A stretch of DNA of 64,000 nt from an uncultured bacterium (GTDB lineage: Bacteria > Cyanobacteriota > Vampirovibrionia > Gastranaerophilales > Gastranaerophilaceae): the NCBI GenBank assembly GCA_902777855.1, contig CACYVN010000007.1, forward strand, positions 62,001-126,000, in the 5' to 3' direction. The notes beneath the pieces are model-generated. The model had not been told where the DNA came from. It worked only from the letters and a program-made list of their open reading frames with translations, and ran no database searches. Below are positions 1 to 5,786 of this stretch, one piece after another. How positions within the stretch are numbered: position 1 is the stretch's first letter; every line of letters starts with the position of its first letter. The position numbers were made by a program, and so were the translations under genes.

Positions 1-58
1 AAATATTAATAAACTGTATACCATGTTAAAATATGTAATTTTACTCGTACAAAATTAT

Positions 59-87
59 TTGACAATTAAAATTTGCTTATGTAATAT
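59..87 (+). promoter_or_regulatory. sigma-70 type promoter
   Basis: A perfect -35 (TTGACA, 59-64), a 17-base spacer and TAATAT (82-87) lie 40 bases upstream of the DivIVA-like gene, with an AAGGGATAAGGG ribosome-binding region between. This is the best consensus promoter near the left edge. Confidence 0.7.
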
Positions 88-127
88 ATTATTGTAAATA
101 AATGCGAAAGGGATAAGGGATATTAGC

Positions 128-724
128 ATGCCTCAAAATGAAGTGTATGATTTACTCAAAATACTTGAAATGACCCTTGATGATGGTTTTTCCATTTCAA
201 AGTATGCGATTGTAAATAAAAGAGAAATAGAAACATTAATTGACAGAATATATGCAGCGTTGCCTCCTGAAGTTCAGGAAGCAAGAGTCTTTATGAAACG
301 TAAGGAAGAATTGTTAAATGAAGCTCAGGCGCAGGCTACAAAAATAGTTCAGGATGCTCAGAATGAAGCAAATCGTTTAATAAGCGAATCGGAAATCAGA
401 AAAGCAATTGAACGCGATGGCATAAGACTTAAGAATGAAGTTGTTGCCGAAATGGAAAATATCAAGCATGTTTCAATGCAGGATGCTGAACAGGTAAGAC
501 TTCAGGCAACCGAAGAATCCATGAAAATCAGAGAAGGTGCAGAACTTTATGCTAAACAGGTTCTTACAAGTCTTGAAGATAATTTAACCCAGCTTCAGCA
601 GGTTGTTAAAAACGGTCAGATTTATATGGAACAAATTAAAAATGACAGCGCAAGATATGCTCCGCAAGCTGTTAATTCTAATAACAGAGGCTGGACAAAT
701 AATAAAGAGGCAAAAAAATTATAA
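128..724 (+). CDS. DivIVA-like / ATP-synthase-b-like coiled-coil protein
   Basis: A 198-residue soluble protein. Residues 1-50 are compact (LLKILEMTLDDG, then a segment ending in IYAALPPEVQEA). Residues 55-165 form a long coiled coil rich in Ala, Glu and Gln with an EAQAQATKIVQDAQNEA heptad pattern. This resembles DivIVA-type polar or septal scaffolds, including the cyanobacterial Cdv3 type, and ATP synthase b-type stalks. There is no membrane segment, which argues against a true b subunit. The start is supported by a purine-rich ribosome-binding site and a good promoter, and a strong terminator follows, so it is monocistronic. A role in division or polarity is inferred from the fold only. 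Confidence 0.6.
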   Translation: MPQNEVYDLLKILEMTLDDGFSISKYAIVNKREIETLIDRIYAALPPEVQEARVFMKRKEELLNEAQAQATKIVQDAQNEANRLISESEIRKAIERDGIRLKNEVVAEMENIKHVSMQDAEQVRLQATEESMKIREGAELYAKQVLTSLEDNLTQLQQVVKNGQIYMEQIKNDSARYAPQAVNSNNRGWTNNKEAKKL

Positions 725-740
725 TTTTCAATTTAAATAA

Positions 741-778
741 AAAAGACCGAAACATTTGTTTCGGTCTATTTTATTGTT
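741..778 (+). terminator. Intrinsic terminator of the DivIVA-like gene
   Basis: The 9-bp perfect stem GACCGAAAC/GTTTCGGTC with an ATTT loop is followed by TATTTTATTG. It lies between convergent genes and probably serves both directions. Confidence 0.85.
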
Positions 779-784
779 TAAATA

Positions 785-1180
785 TTAGTCAGCATCTTTT
801 GTTTTTTCAAAAATACTTTTAAGTTTTGAATTCATATTAGGTGCATATGTTTCTTCGTTCACTTTGTCCGCATATTTGCAACATCTTTCAATAAATGCAA
901 GAGGACTTTTAAAATGTTTTTCCAAAAAGCTTTGTTTCAAAACTTTTAATTGAGGATTTGCAACATTTGGAGTGGTGTCACTGATATATGCGCTAAGGAC
1001 ACCAAGTTCATCTCTGACATCAACTTTGAACGGATTACTCTTTTGAGTTTCAACAAGAGAATCTAATAATTGTATACTTGAATCTTGTTTTATTCTTTTT
1101 GCCAGAACTTTTTGAACTTCAGGGCTGAATCTTAATGCCATACCAAAATTTTGATTTGAATTTACACTATTTACCTGCAT
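785..1180 (-). CDS. Hypothetical small protein with N-terminal NFG motif
   Basis: A 131-residue soluble helical protein preceded by a good AAGGAG site. I do not recognise the family. It opens with a Ser/Asn-rich stretch ending in an aromatic-Gly motif (VNSNQNFGMALRF), a style seen in other unrelated hypothetical proteins here (40497-41138, 56744-57145). A lone pair of adjacent Cys lies near residue 100. No signal peptide or membrane span. Confidence 0.6.
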   Translation of the reverse strand: MQVNSVNSNQNFGMALRFSPEVQKVLAKRIKQDSSIQLLDSLVETQKSNPFKVDVRDELGVLSAYISDTTPNVANPQLKVLKQSFLEKHFKSPLAFIERCCKYADKVNEETYAPNMNSKLKSIFEKTKDAD

Positions 1181-1252
1181 AATTATCTCCTTTTTTAATT
1201 TTAAAACCTGTAAAAATATTTTTTGTCAATTTTATTATTATTTGTTTACAAA

Positions 1253-1284
1253 TTGTTTGATTTTTTTTATGTTTGGTATATTAT
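1253..1284 (+). promoter_or_regulatory. Candidate promoter of the rpmG-secE-nusG operon
   Basis: TTGTTT (1253-1258), an 18-base spacer and TATATT (1277-1282). An overlapping TTGATT/TATTAT register is possible. It lies upstream of the attenuator-like hairpin and rpmG. Confidence 0.45.
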
Positions 1285-1307
1285 GACACTATAAGCCGAA
1301 TTAAAAG

Positions 1308-1336
1308 AGAATGTGAGGAAACCACATTCTTTTTTA
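1308..1336 (+). terminator. Terminator-like hairpin in the rpmG leader (possible attenuator)
   Basis: GAATGTG/CACATTC with a 7-base loop, followed by a run of seven T, lies between the promoter and the rpmG start. In this position it would terminate transcription before the operon unless read through, so it may be an attenuator. No regulator is evident. Confidence 0.55.
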
Positions 1337-1374
1337 AAGGTCAAAAAACAAGTAATAAATAAGGAAATAAAACA

Positions 1375-1542
1375 ATGGGTATCAAAGGAAAATTAGACAA
1401 AATGGTAGTTCTTGCATGTGAAGAATGCAAAGAAAGAAACTACACAACAACAAAAAACAAAAAGACATTAAAAGAAAGAATGGAATTAAACAAATATTGT
1501 CCGAAGTGCAAAAAGCACACTGCACACAAGGAAACTAAGTAG
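1375..1542 (+). CDS. rpmG: 50S ribosomal protein L33
   Basis: A 55-residue ORF ([20 protein letters not shown]...). Two CxxC pairs, CEEC and CPKC, form the zinc-ribbon version of L33, a small protein of the large ribosomal subunit. Length and sequence match the family. The start follows AAGGAAATAAAACA. It precedes tRNA-Trp, secE and nusG, a classic bacterial order. The two CxxC pairs imply that translation here depends on zinc for this subunit. Confidence 0.95.
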   Translation: MGIKGKLDKMVVLACEECKERNYTTTKNKKTLKERMELNKYCPKCKKHTAHKETK

Positions 1543-1588
1543 TTTATTAAACGGTTGAGGCTTTGTTATAAAAACTTTCAACCGTTAT

Positions 1589-1661
1589 GCGTCCTTAGTT
1601 CAGTTGGTAGAACGTCGGTCTCCAAAACCGGATGTCGAGGGTTCGAGTCCTTCAGGGCGCG
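1589..1661 (+). tRNA. tRNA-Trp (CCA)
   Basis: A complete cloverleaf: acceptor GCGTCCT/AGGGCGC with one G-T pair, anticodon stem TCGGT/ACCGG around the loop CTCCAAA, T-arm GAGGG-TTCGAGT-CCTTC, discriminator G. The 3' CCA is not encoded. It lies between rpmG and secE, as in many bacteria. Confidence 0.97.
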
Positions 1662-1687
1662 ATTTATAAGCATAAAGGAAGATTAAA

Positions 1688-1885
1688 ATGAACGAAGCAA
1701 TGGAATCTATCAAGGCATATTTTAAAGGTGTTAAGGCGGAATGGGGCAGGATTAGCTGGCCCGAACGCAGACAGATTGTTGCGGAAACAATGTCGGTTAT
1801 TGTCATTGTTTTTGCATTTACCATTGCAATCTATTGTATGGACTTAATATTCAAAGGACTTTTAAGTCTTGTAAATAAAATATAA
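1688..1885 (+). CDS. secE: Preprotein translocase subunit SecE
   Basis: A 65-residue single-span SecE of the short form. The amphipathic N-terminal region (YFKGVKAEWGRISWPERRQI) carries the conserved W-x-K/R-I-x-WP-x-R signature before one transmembrane helix (about residues 34-58). It is the essential clamp of the SecYEG channel in the inner membrane. AAGGA precedes the start. It lies between tRNA-Trp and nusG. Confidence 0.95.
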   Translation: MNEAMESIKAYFKGVKAEWGRISWPERRQIVAETMSVIVIVFAFTIAIYCMDLIFKGLLSLVNKI

Positions 1886-1911
1886 CCAAAAATTTATAAT
1901 AAAGGTGGCTT

Positions 1912-2538
1912 ATGACTAAGAAAGAAAAAACAATGGAAGAACAACTAAACGAAGACATCGCAGAAGAAAAAGCGATGGAGCAGGCGGAAGTTGAAGCACA
2001 GGATGCTAAGAAAAACCGGAAAAGATGGTACATCGTTCACACTTATTCTGGATACGAAAATAAGGTAAAGGTTAACCTTGAAAAACGTGTTGAATATATG
2101 AATATGGGTGATAAGATTTTCAGAATAGAAGTACCTCAAAAGACAGTTGTCCAGGTGAAAAGCGGTAAAAAGCAGGAAAAAGAAGAAAAAATCTTCCCGG
2201 GTTATGTTCTTGTTGAAATGATTATGGACGAAGACAGCTGGTATGTTGTAAGACACACCTCAGGCGTTACAAAATTTGTCGGCTCTGTCAAGAAGCCTAT
2301 TCCTGTCAGAGAAAGCGAAATCAAAAGAATCTTGCACAGAACATCATCTCAGGTTGAAAAGGTTGAACTCGACGTTAAAGTCGGTGATAAAATCAGAATC
2401 GTATCAGGTCCGTTTGCAGACTTTGATGCTGATATTATTGAAGTTTATCCTGATAAATCCAAACTTCGCGCAAATGTTTCAATTTTTGGTCGTGAAACGC
2501 CGGTTGAACTTGAGTATAATCAGATAAATAAATTATAA
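1912..2538 (+). CDS. nusG: Transcription termination/antitermination protein NusG
   Basis: A 208-residue NusG. A charged N-terminal extension of about 40 residues precedes the NGN domain (RWYIVHTYSGYENKV, FPGYVLVEM, TSGVTKFVG), followed by a KOW domain (VGDKIRIVSGPFADF). NusG binds the RNA polymerase clamp and couples transcription to translation or to Rho. An AAAGGTGG site precedes the ATG. It is the third protein of the rpmG-secE-nusG-rplK-rplA block. Confidence 0.96.
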   Translation: MTKKEKTMEEQLNEDIAEEKAMEQAEVEAQDAKKNRKRWYIVHTYSGYENKVKVNLEKRVEYMNMGDKIFRIEVPQKTVVQVKSGKKQEKEEKIFPGYVLVEMIMDEDSWYVVRHTSGVTKFVGSVKKPIPVRESEIKRILHRTSSQVEKVELDVKVGDKIRIVSGPFADFDADIIEVYPDKSKLRANVSIFGRETPVELEYNQINKL

Positions 2539-2577
2539 TAAATAAGGTGCAGTTTTGCACCAAAGGTACACACAAAC

Positions 2578-2654
2578 TGTGGAAGGACAGTTCCTTAAAA
2601 AGCAGGTCGGCGTTGCCACTCCGACAGTGCAAAAGGAAAACCGTTATTACCACA
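2578..2654 (+). promoter_or_regulatory. Predicted L1-binding mRNA leader of rplK
   Basis: In the 129-base nusG-rplK gap, TGTGGAAGG (2578-2586) is complementary to CCACA (2650-2654) across a central hairpin (GTCGG 2606-2610, CCGAC 2621-2625), ending in CCGTTATTACCAC just before the AAAGGAG site. This layout resembles the L1-responsive target of L11-L1 operons. A near copy precedes rplA. The structure is visible; L1 binding is inferred. Confidence 0.55.
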
Positions 2655-2667
2655 AAAGGAGAAAAAA

Positions 2668-3096
2668 ATGGCAAAAAAAGTAGTAGGAAAAATCAAACTT
2701 CAAATTGAAGCCGGAAAAGCAAATCCGTCACCACCTGTTGGGCCGGCATTGGGTCAGCATGGTGTTAACATCATGGATTTTTGTAAGCAATTCAATGCAA
2801 AAACTCAGGACAAAGCAGGATACATTATTCCTGTAATTATTGATGTATATGAAGACAGAAGTTTTACTTTTGTAATCAAATCACCACCTGCTCCTGTATT
2901 GATTAAAAAAGCCTTAAATCTTCCAAAAGGTTCATCAGTTCCTAACAAAGATAAAGTAGGCGAAATCACAAGAGCGCAATTAGAAGAAATTGCAAAAACA
3001 AAAATGGATGACTTAAACGCTACAACTATGGAAGCAGCAGTCAAAATGATTGCAGGTTCTTGCAGAGCAATGGGCGTAACGGTTAAAGAAGATTAG
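2668..3096 (+). CDS. rplK: 50S ribosomal protein L11
   Basis: A 142-residue full-length L11. The N-terminal domain ([20 protein letters not shown], then [12 protein letters not shown]) and the C-terminal 23S-binding domain ([28 protein letters not shown]) are intact. It forms the GTPase-associated centre of the large subunit. AAAGGAG precedes the start. It is followed by rplA, with predicted regulatory leaders before both genes. Confidence 0.97.
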   Translation: MAKKVVGKIKLQIEAGKANPSPPVGPALGQHGVNIMDFCKQFNAKTQDKAGYIIPVIIDVYEDRSFTFVIKSPPAPVLIKKALNLPKGSSVPNKDKVGEITRAQLEEIAKTKMDDLNATTMEAAVKMIAGSCRAMGVTVKED

Positions 3097-3102
3097 TACA
3101 AG

Positions 3103-3158
3103 ATGGAAGGGTGTAGGTCGGCATTGCTATGCCGACAATAAGTTGCCCGCTAACACCA
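3103..3158 (+). promoter_or_regulatory. Predicted L1-binding mRNA leader of rplA
   Basis: A shorter version of the rplK leader: GGAAGGGTGT, a perfect 8-bp hairpin (GTCGGCAT 3117-3124, ATGCCGAC 3129-3136) and CCCGCTAACACCAT, with GGTGT able to pair with ACACC (3153-3157). The elements and their order parallel 2578-2654. Confidence 0.55.
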
Positions 3159-3173
3159 TGAAAGGAAAAAATA

Positions 3174-3896
3174 ATGAGTAAATTAACTAAAAAACAACAA
3201 AAAACTCAACAGATGATGGAAGGCTTTAATCAGCCGGCAACCGCTGTTGATGCAATAAAAAAATTACAGGAAATTTCAAAAGAAGTTTCTAAATTCAACG
3301 AAACGGTTGAATGCCACATGAGATTAGGTATTGACGTACGTCAAGCTGATCAGCAGATTCGTTCAACTGTTGTATTACCTGCCGGTTTGGGTAAAACAGT
3401 CAGAGTTTGCGTTATAGCAAAAGGTGCAAAAGTATCTGAAGCAACTGAAGCAGGTGCTGATTTTGCGGGAGCGGAAGAAATCATTGATAAAATTTCAGAT
3501 GGTTGGTTTGAATTTGATACATTGATTGCAACTCCTGATTGTATGGGTATGCTCGGTAAACTCGGTAGAGTTTTAGGGCCAAAAGGCTTGATGCCGAACC
3601 CGAAAACAGGTACTGTTACAATGGATATTGCAAAAGCTGTTAAAGATGCTAAAGCAGGTAAAGTTGAGTATAGAGCAGATAAACAAGGCATGATTCACTG
3701 CCCTATAGGTAAGATTCAGTTTAGCGAAGAAGATTTGATTAAAAACTATGCAACATTAGCTGATGCAGTCTTAAAATCAAAACCGTCTTCAGCAAAGGGT
3801 ACTTATGTTAAATCAGTTTATTTATCAACAACAATGGGCCCGGGGATTAAATTAGACCCGAAAACATTCGCTGCTGAAGTAAAAGAATTGGTTTAG
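3174..3896 (+). CDS. rplA: 50S ribosomal protein L1
   Basis: A 240-residue L1 with the typical cores ([64 protein letters not shown]). It forms the mobile L1 stalk and in many bacteria represses its own operon by binding a leader resembling its 23S site, consistent with the two leaders here. A terminator follows at once, so rplJ, rplL and rpoBC, usually next, are not in this operon. Confidence 0.97.
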   Translation: MSKLTKKQQKTQQMMEGFNQPATAVDAIKKLQEISKEVSKFNETVECHMRLGIDVRQADQQIRSTVVLPAGLGKTVRVCVIAKGAKVSEATEAGADFAGAEEIIDKISDGWFEFDTLIATPDCMGMLGKLGRVLGPKGLMPNPKTGTVTMDIAKAVKDAKAGKVEYRADKQGMIHCPIGKIQFSEEDLIKNYATLADAVLKSKPSSAKGTYVKSVYLSTTMGPGIKLDPKTFAAEVKELV

Positions 3897-3911
3897 TATA
3901 AAACAGTTTAT

Positions 3912-3946
3912 AAAAAAGCACCTGATTTTATCAGGTGCTTTTTTAT
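3912..3946 (+). terminator. Intrinsic terminator after rplA
   Basis: AAAAAAGCACCTGA/TCAGGTGCTTTTTT, with about 13 paired bases and a TTTTA loop. A-rich on one side and T-rich on the other, it can act for both rplA and the convergent gene at 3948-4223. Confidence 0.9.
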
Positions 3947-3947
3947 T

Positions 3948-4223
3948 TTACGATGCATATTTTACAGGATTAAAATCTTTAAATTTGTCAGCGAGGATTA
4001 TAATGTAATCGATAACACTTCTTTCCGCATCAGGTTTGGCTTTTGACTTTTCCGCAAGAGTTTCAAGAACTTTTATAATGATTGTCTTTGCAGGATTTAC
4101 GTTACTATCTTTGCGAGGCATAATACTTTCACCTAAATTCATCATTTTTGTGGCTCTGCTTTTTGGTGCAACGGTGCTGACGGCGCTCATAGCCGCTCTG
4201 ACAGGAGAAACATTCATAGACAT
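3948..4223 (-). CDS. Hypothetical 91-residue protein
   Basis: A small basic protein without a membrane span. The N-terminal 30 residues are Ala, Ser and Met-rich. The C-terminal half is helical (KTIIIKVLETLAEKSKAK, YIIILADKFKDF). A GAAAGG-type site precedes the ATG. An overlapping plus-strand frame (4036-4296) is hydrophobic but lacks a ribosome-binding site, so I favour the minus-strand gene. Family not recognised. Confidence 0.5.
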   Translation of the reverse strand: MSMNVSPVRAAMSAVSTVAPKSRATKMMNLGESIMPRKDSNVNPAKTIIIKVLETLAEKSKAKPDAERSVIDYIIILADKFKDFNPVKYAS

Positions 4224-4362
4224 AATAAGACCTACCTTTCCGACATATAAAAACCATTTACCATTTATTTGTTCTTTTCTAAAACATTTTTTTTGAGAAT
4301 TTTGCTATTTTTGAAATAATTTGTTACAATGCTCATAATATTTACAATTAAAGGGGCAGAAT

Positions 4363-4725
4363 TTGAAAAATAAAGAACAAAGCAGTTTAAATGTTAATCG
4401 TCCTTGGGGATATTTCAGAGTAATTGCGCAGGGTAAAAATTATGCAGCCAAAGTTATACATGTTAATCCCGGGCAAAAATTATCCGTTCAGTCGCACAAT
4501 CACAGAAGCGAGCATTGGGTCGTAGCAGGTGGGATAGCAAAAGTTTTACTCAGAGATAATGAATTTATGTTGCATGTTGGGCAAAGTGTCGATATTCCGG
4601 TACATACAGTACATTCTCTCAGTAATTCATTTGATGAGCCGTTAGAAATTATAGAACTTCAGATGGGTGCAATAATATCTGAAGAAGATATTATTCGATA
4701 CTCCGATATATATGGCAGAGTTTAA
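4363..4725 (+). CDS. Mannose-6-phosphate isomerase type II family cupin
   Basis: A 120-residue stand-alone cupin like the C-terminal isomerase domain of ManC/AlgA enzymes: RPWGYFRVI, then the metal-binding HNHRSEHWVV, DIPVHTVHSLSN and EIIELQMG. The first cupin motif (HxH...E) and the second-motif His are present. Expected activity is fructose-6-P/mannose-6-P interconversion for GDP-mannose. A TTG start follows AAGGGGCAG at good spacing. No guanylyltransferase domain is nearby, so it may act alone or with a separate ManC. Confidence 0.75.
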   Translation: MKNKEQSSLNVNRPWGYFRVIAQGKNYAAKVIHVNPGQKLSVQSHNHRSEHWVVAGGIAKVLLRDNEFMLHVGQSVDIPVHTVHSLSNSFDEPLEIIELQMGAIISEEDIIRYSDIYGRV

Positions 4726-4728
4726 CTG

Positions 4729-5289
4729 TTAAATTTCATCACATTTTGCGATTTTAACACTTTCAAAACCATCAAGAAGTGCCTGCATAGGACTTTCTTT
4801 TTTCAAAACGGCATCTCCTATTTGCAAGTTCGAAACAAGAACTTCGTCTGTTGAGGTTCTGTAAGCAAGATGCGTTGGACTCTGACCATTTTTGAGTATA
4901 GTAGTCGGGATTTTTAAATAATCAAGCAAATCAACAAACTTATTCCATATATCCTGACTGGGTTTGGTGTTTTTTGAGCCAACCAAAACTGCCTGAAGAT
5001 TTTTATCTTTCAGGTCAAGATTATTCCTCAAAAAATTTAAAACATTTGAAAAAATATGGTTATCCTTATTTGCCGGTAACAAATGCATCAGCAGAGCTTT
5101 GTCTCCGTTTGTAATAAGACAGGAGGTACAATCACAAATTCTTTGAGTGAAAACATCTTTTGCTACTCTGCTTGAGCTGATCGCCCAAGGGTAATCTACA
5201 AAGTTATCCCTGCTAAACGAGGATGTTAATTTATGAAAATCCTGCCAATACATTGGTACTATTTTTGATGTAAAAGAGATTTCGGTCAT
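4729..5289 (-). CDS. Hypothetical protein, translationally coupled to 5291-5656
   Basis: A 187-residue protein starting MTEISFTSKIVPMY. An upstream in-frame extension exists, but this ATG sits one base after the TGA of the preceding gene (TGATATG), a strong coupling signal. The core shows CDCTSCLITNGDKALLMHLLP and PTHLAYRTSTDEVLVSN. The conserved-looking Cys and His suggest a catalytic or metal role but I recognise no family. It lacks a signal peptide. The partner is a membrane-anchored protein, so the two may work together. Confidence 0.6.
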   Translation of the reverse strand: MTEISFTSKIVPMYWQDFHKLTSSFSRDNFVDYPWAISSSRVAKDVFTQRICDCTSCLITNGDKALLMHLLPANKDNHIFSNVLNFLRNNLDLKDKNLQAVLVGSKNTKPSQDIWNKFVDLLDYLKIPTTILKNGQSPTHLAYRTSTDEVLVSNLQIGDAVLKKESPMQALLDGFESVKIAKCDEI

Positions 5290-5290
5290 A

Positions 5291-5656
5291 TCATTTATAA
5301 TAAATCCGAAAAAATAAAAATTTGCGTGATTTAAACGGATGCAAAATTTTCGGATTATTTTTATCACGAATGAATTTAGGTTTTTGCCTTTCAGATAACA
5401 GTTCTTTAACAGGTTTTGAAGTTTTGCATTTATTCTTTGAATATTTTAATATTTCTGGAGGTAGTTTACCATTTTGTTCGATATAATTTGCATATTCAAT
5501 TTGTTTGTCAAAATGCTCCTGAGGTTTGTTTCTAAAATCCTTTATAAATTTAAAATATGCACTTTGATATTTTCCGATTGGAATAAAAGTGAAGCAGGCA
5601 GATATGAAAATATAAACTGATGCAAAAACTAATATTATTTTATAATAAGTTTTCAT
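5291..5656 (-). CDS. Small membrane-anchored hypothetical protein
   Basis: A 121-residue protein starting MKTYYKIILVFASVYIF. One N-terminal hydrophobic helix (about residues 6-26) is followed by a basic region with a Lys/Pro-rich tail. It is first in a two-gene operon. The longer frame back to 5881 runs into the divergent pyrophosphatase gene and is rejected. No obvious Shine-Dalgarno sequence. Function unknown. Confidence 0.5.
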   Translation of the reverse strand: MKTYYKIILVFASVYIFISACFTFIPIGKYQSAYFKFIKDFRNKPQEHFDKQIEYANYIEQNGKLPPEILKYSKNKCKTSKPVKELLSERQKPKFIRDKNNPKILHPFKSRKFLFFRIYYK

Positions 5657-5696
5657 AAAAAAAATCTTATCAGTTTCATGAATAAATGTAAAATAA

Positions 5697-5725
5697 TTGT
5701 TTATATACAACTGATATCTTATAAT
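5697..5725 (+). promoter_or_regulatory. sigma-70 type promoter of hppA
   Basis: TTGTTT (5697-5702), a 17-base spacer and a perfect TATAAT (5720-5725), 62 bases before the hppA start, in the divergent gap with the 5656 gene. Confidence 0.7.
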
Positions 5726-5786
5726 TATATTGGTCTGCACTGTTATGACGACACGAAAAATTAGAAATAAAAAGAAGGAGAGATAT

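Noticed and set aside
1600-1824. Minus-strand frame covering tRNA-Trp and secE
   Set aside because: Antisense shadow of secE and the tRNA; no independent signals.
4036-4296. Plus-strand hydrophobic open frame over the 3948-4223 gene
   Set aside because: It has no ribosome-binding site and mirrors the codon structure of the opposite gene; its hydrophobicity follows from reading a polar helix in antisense.
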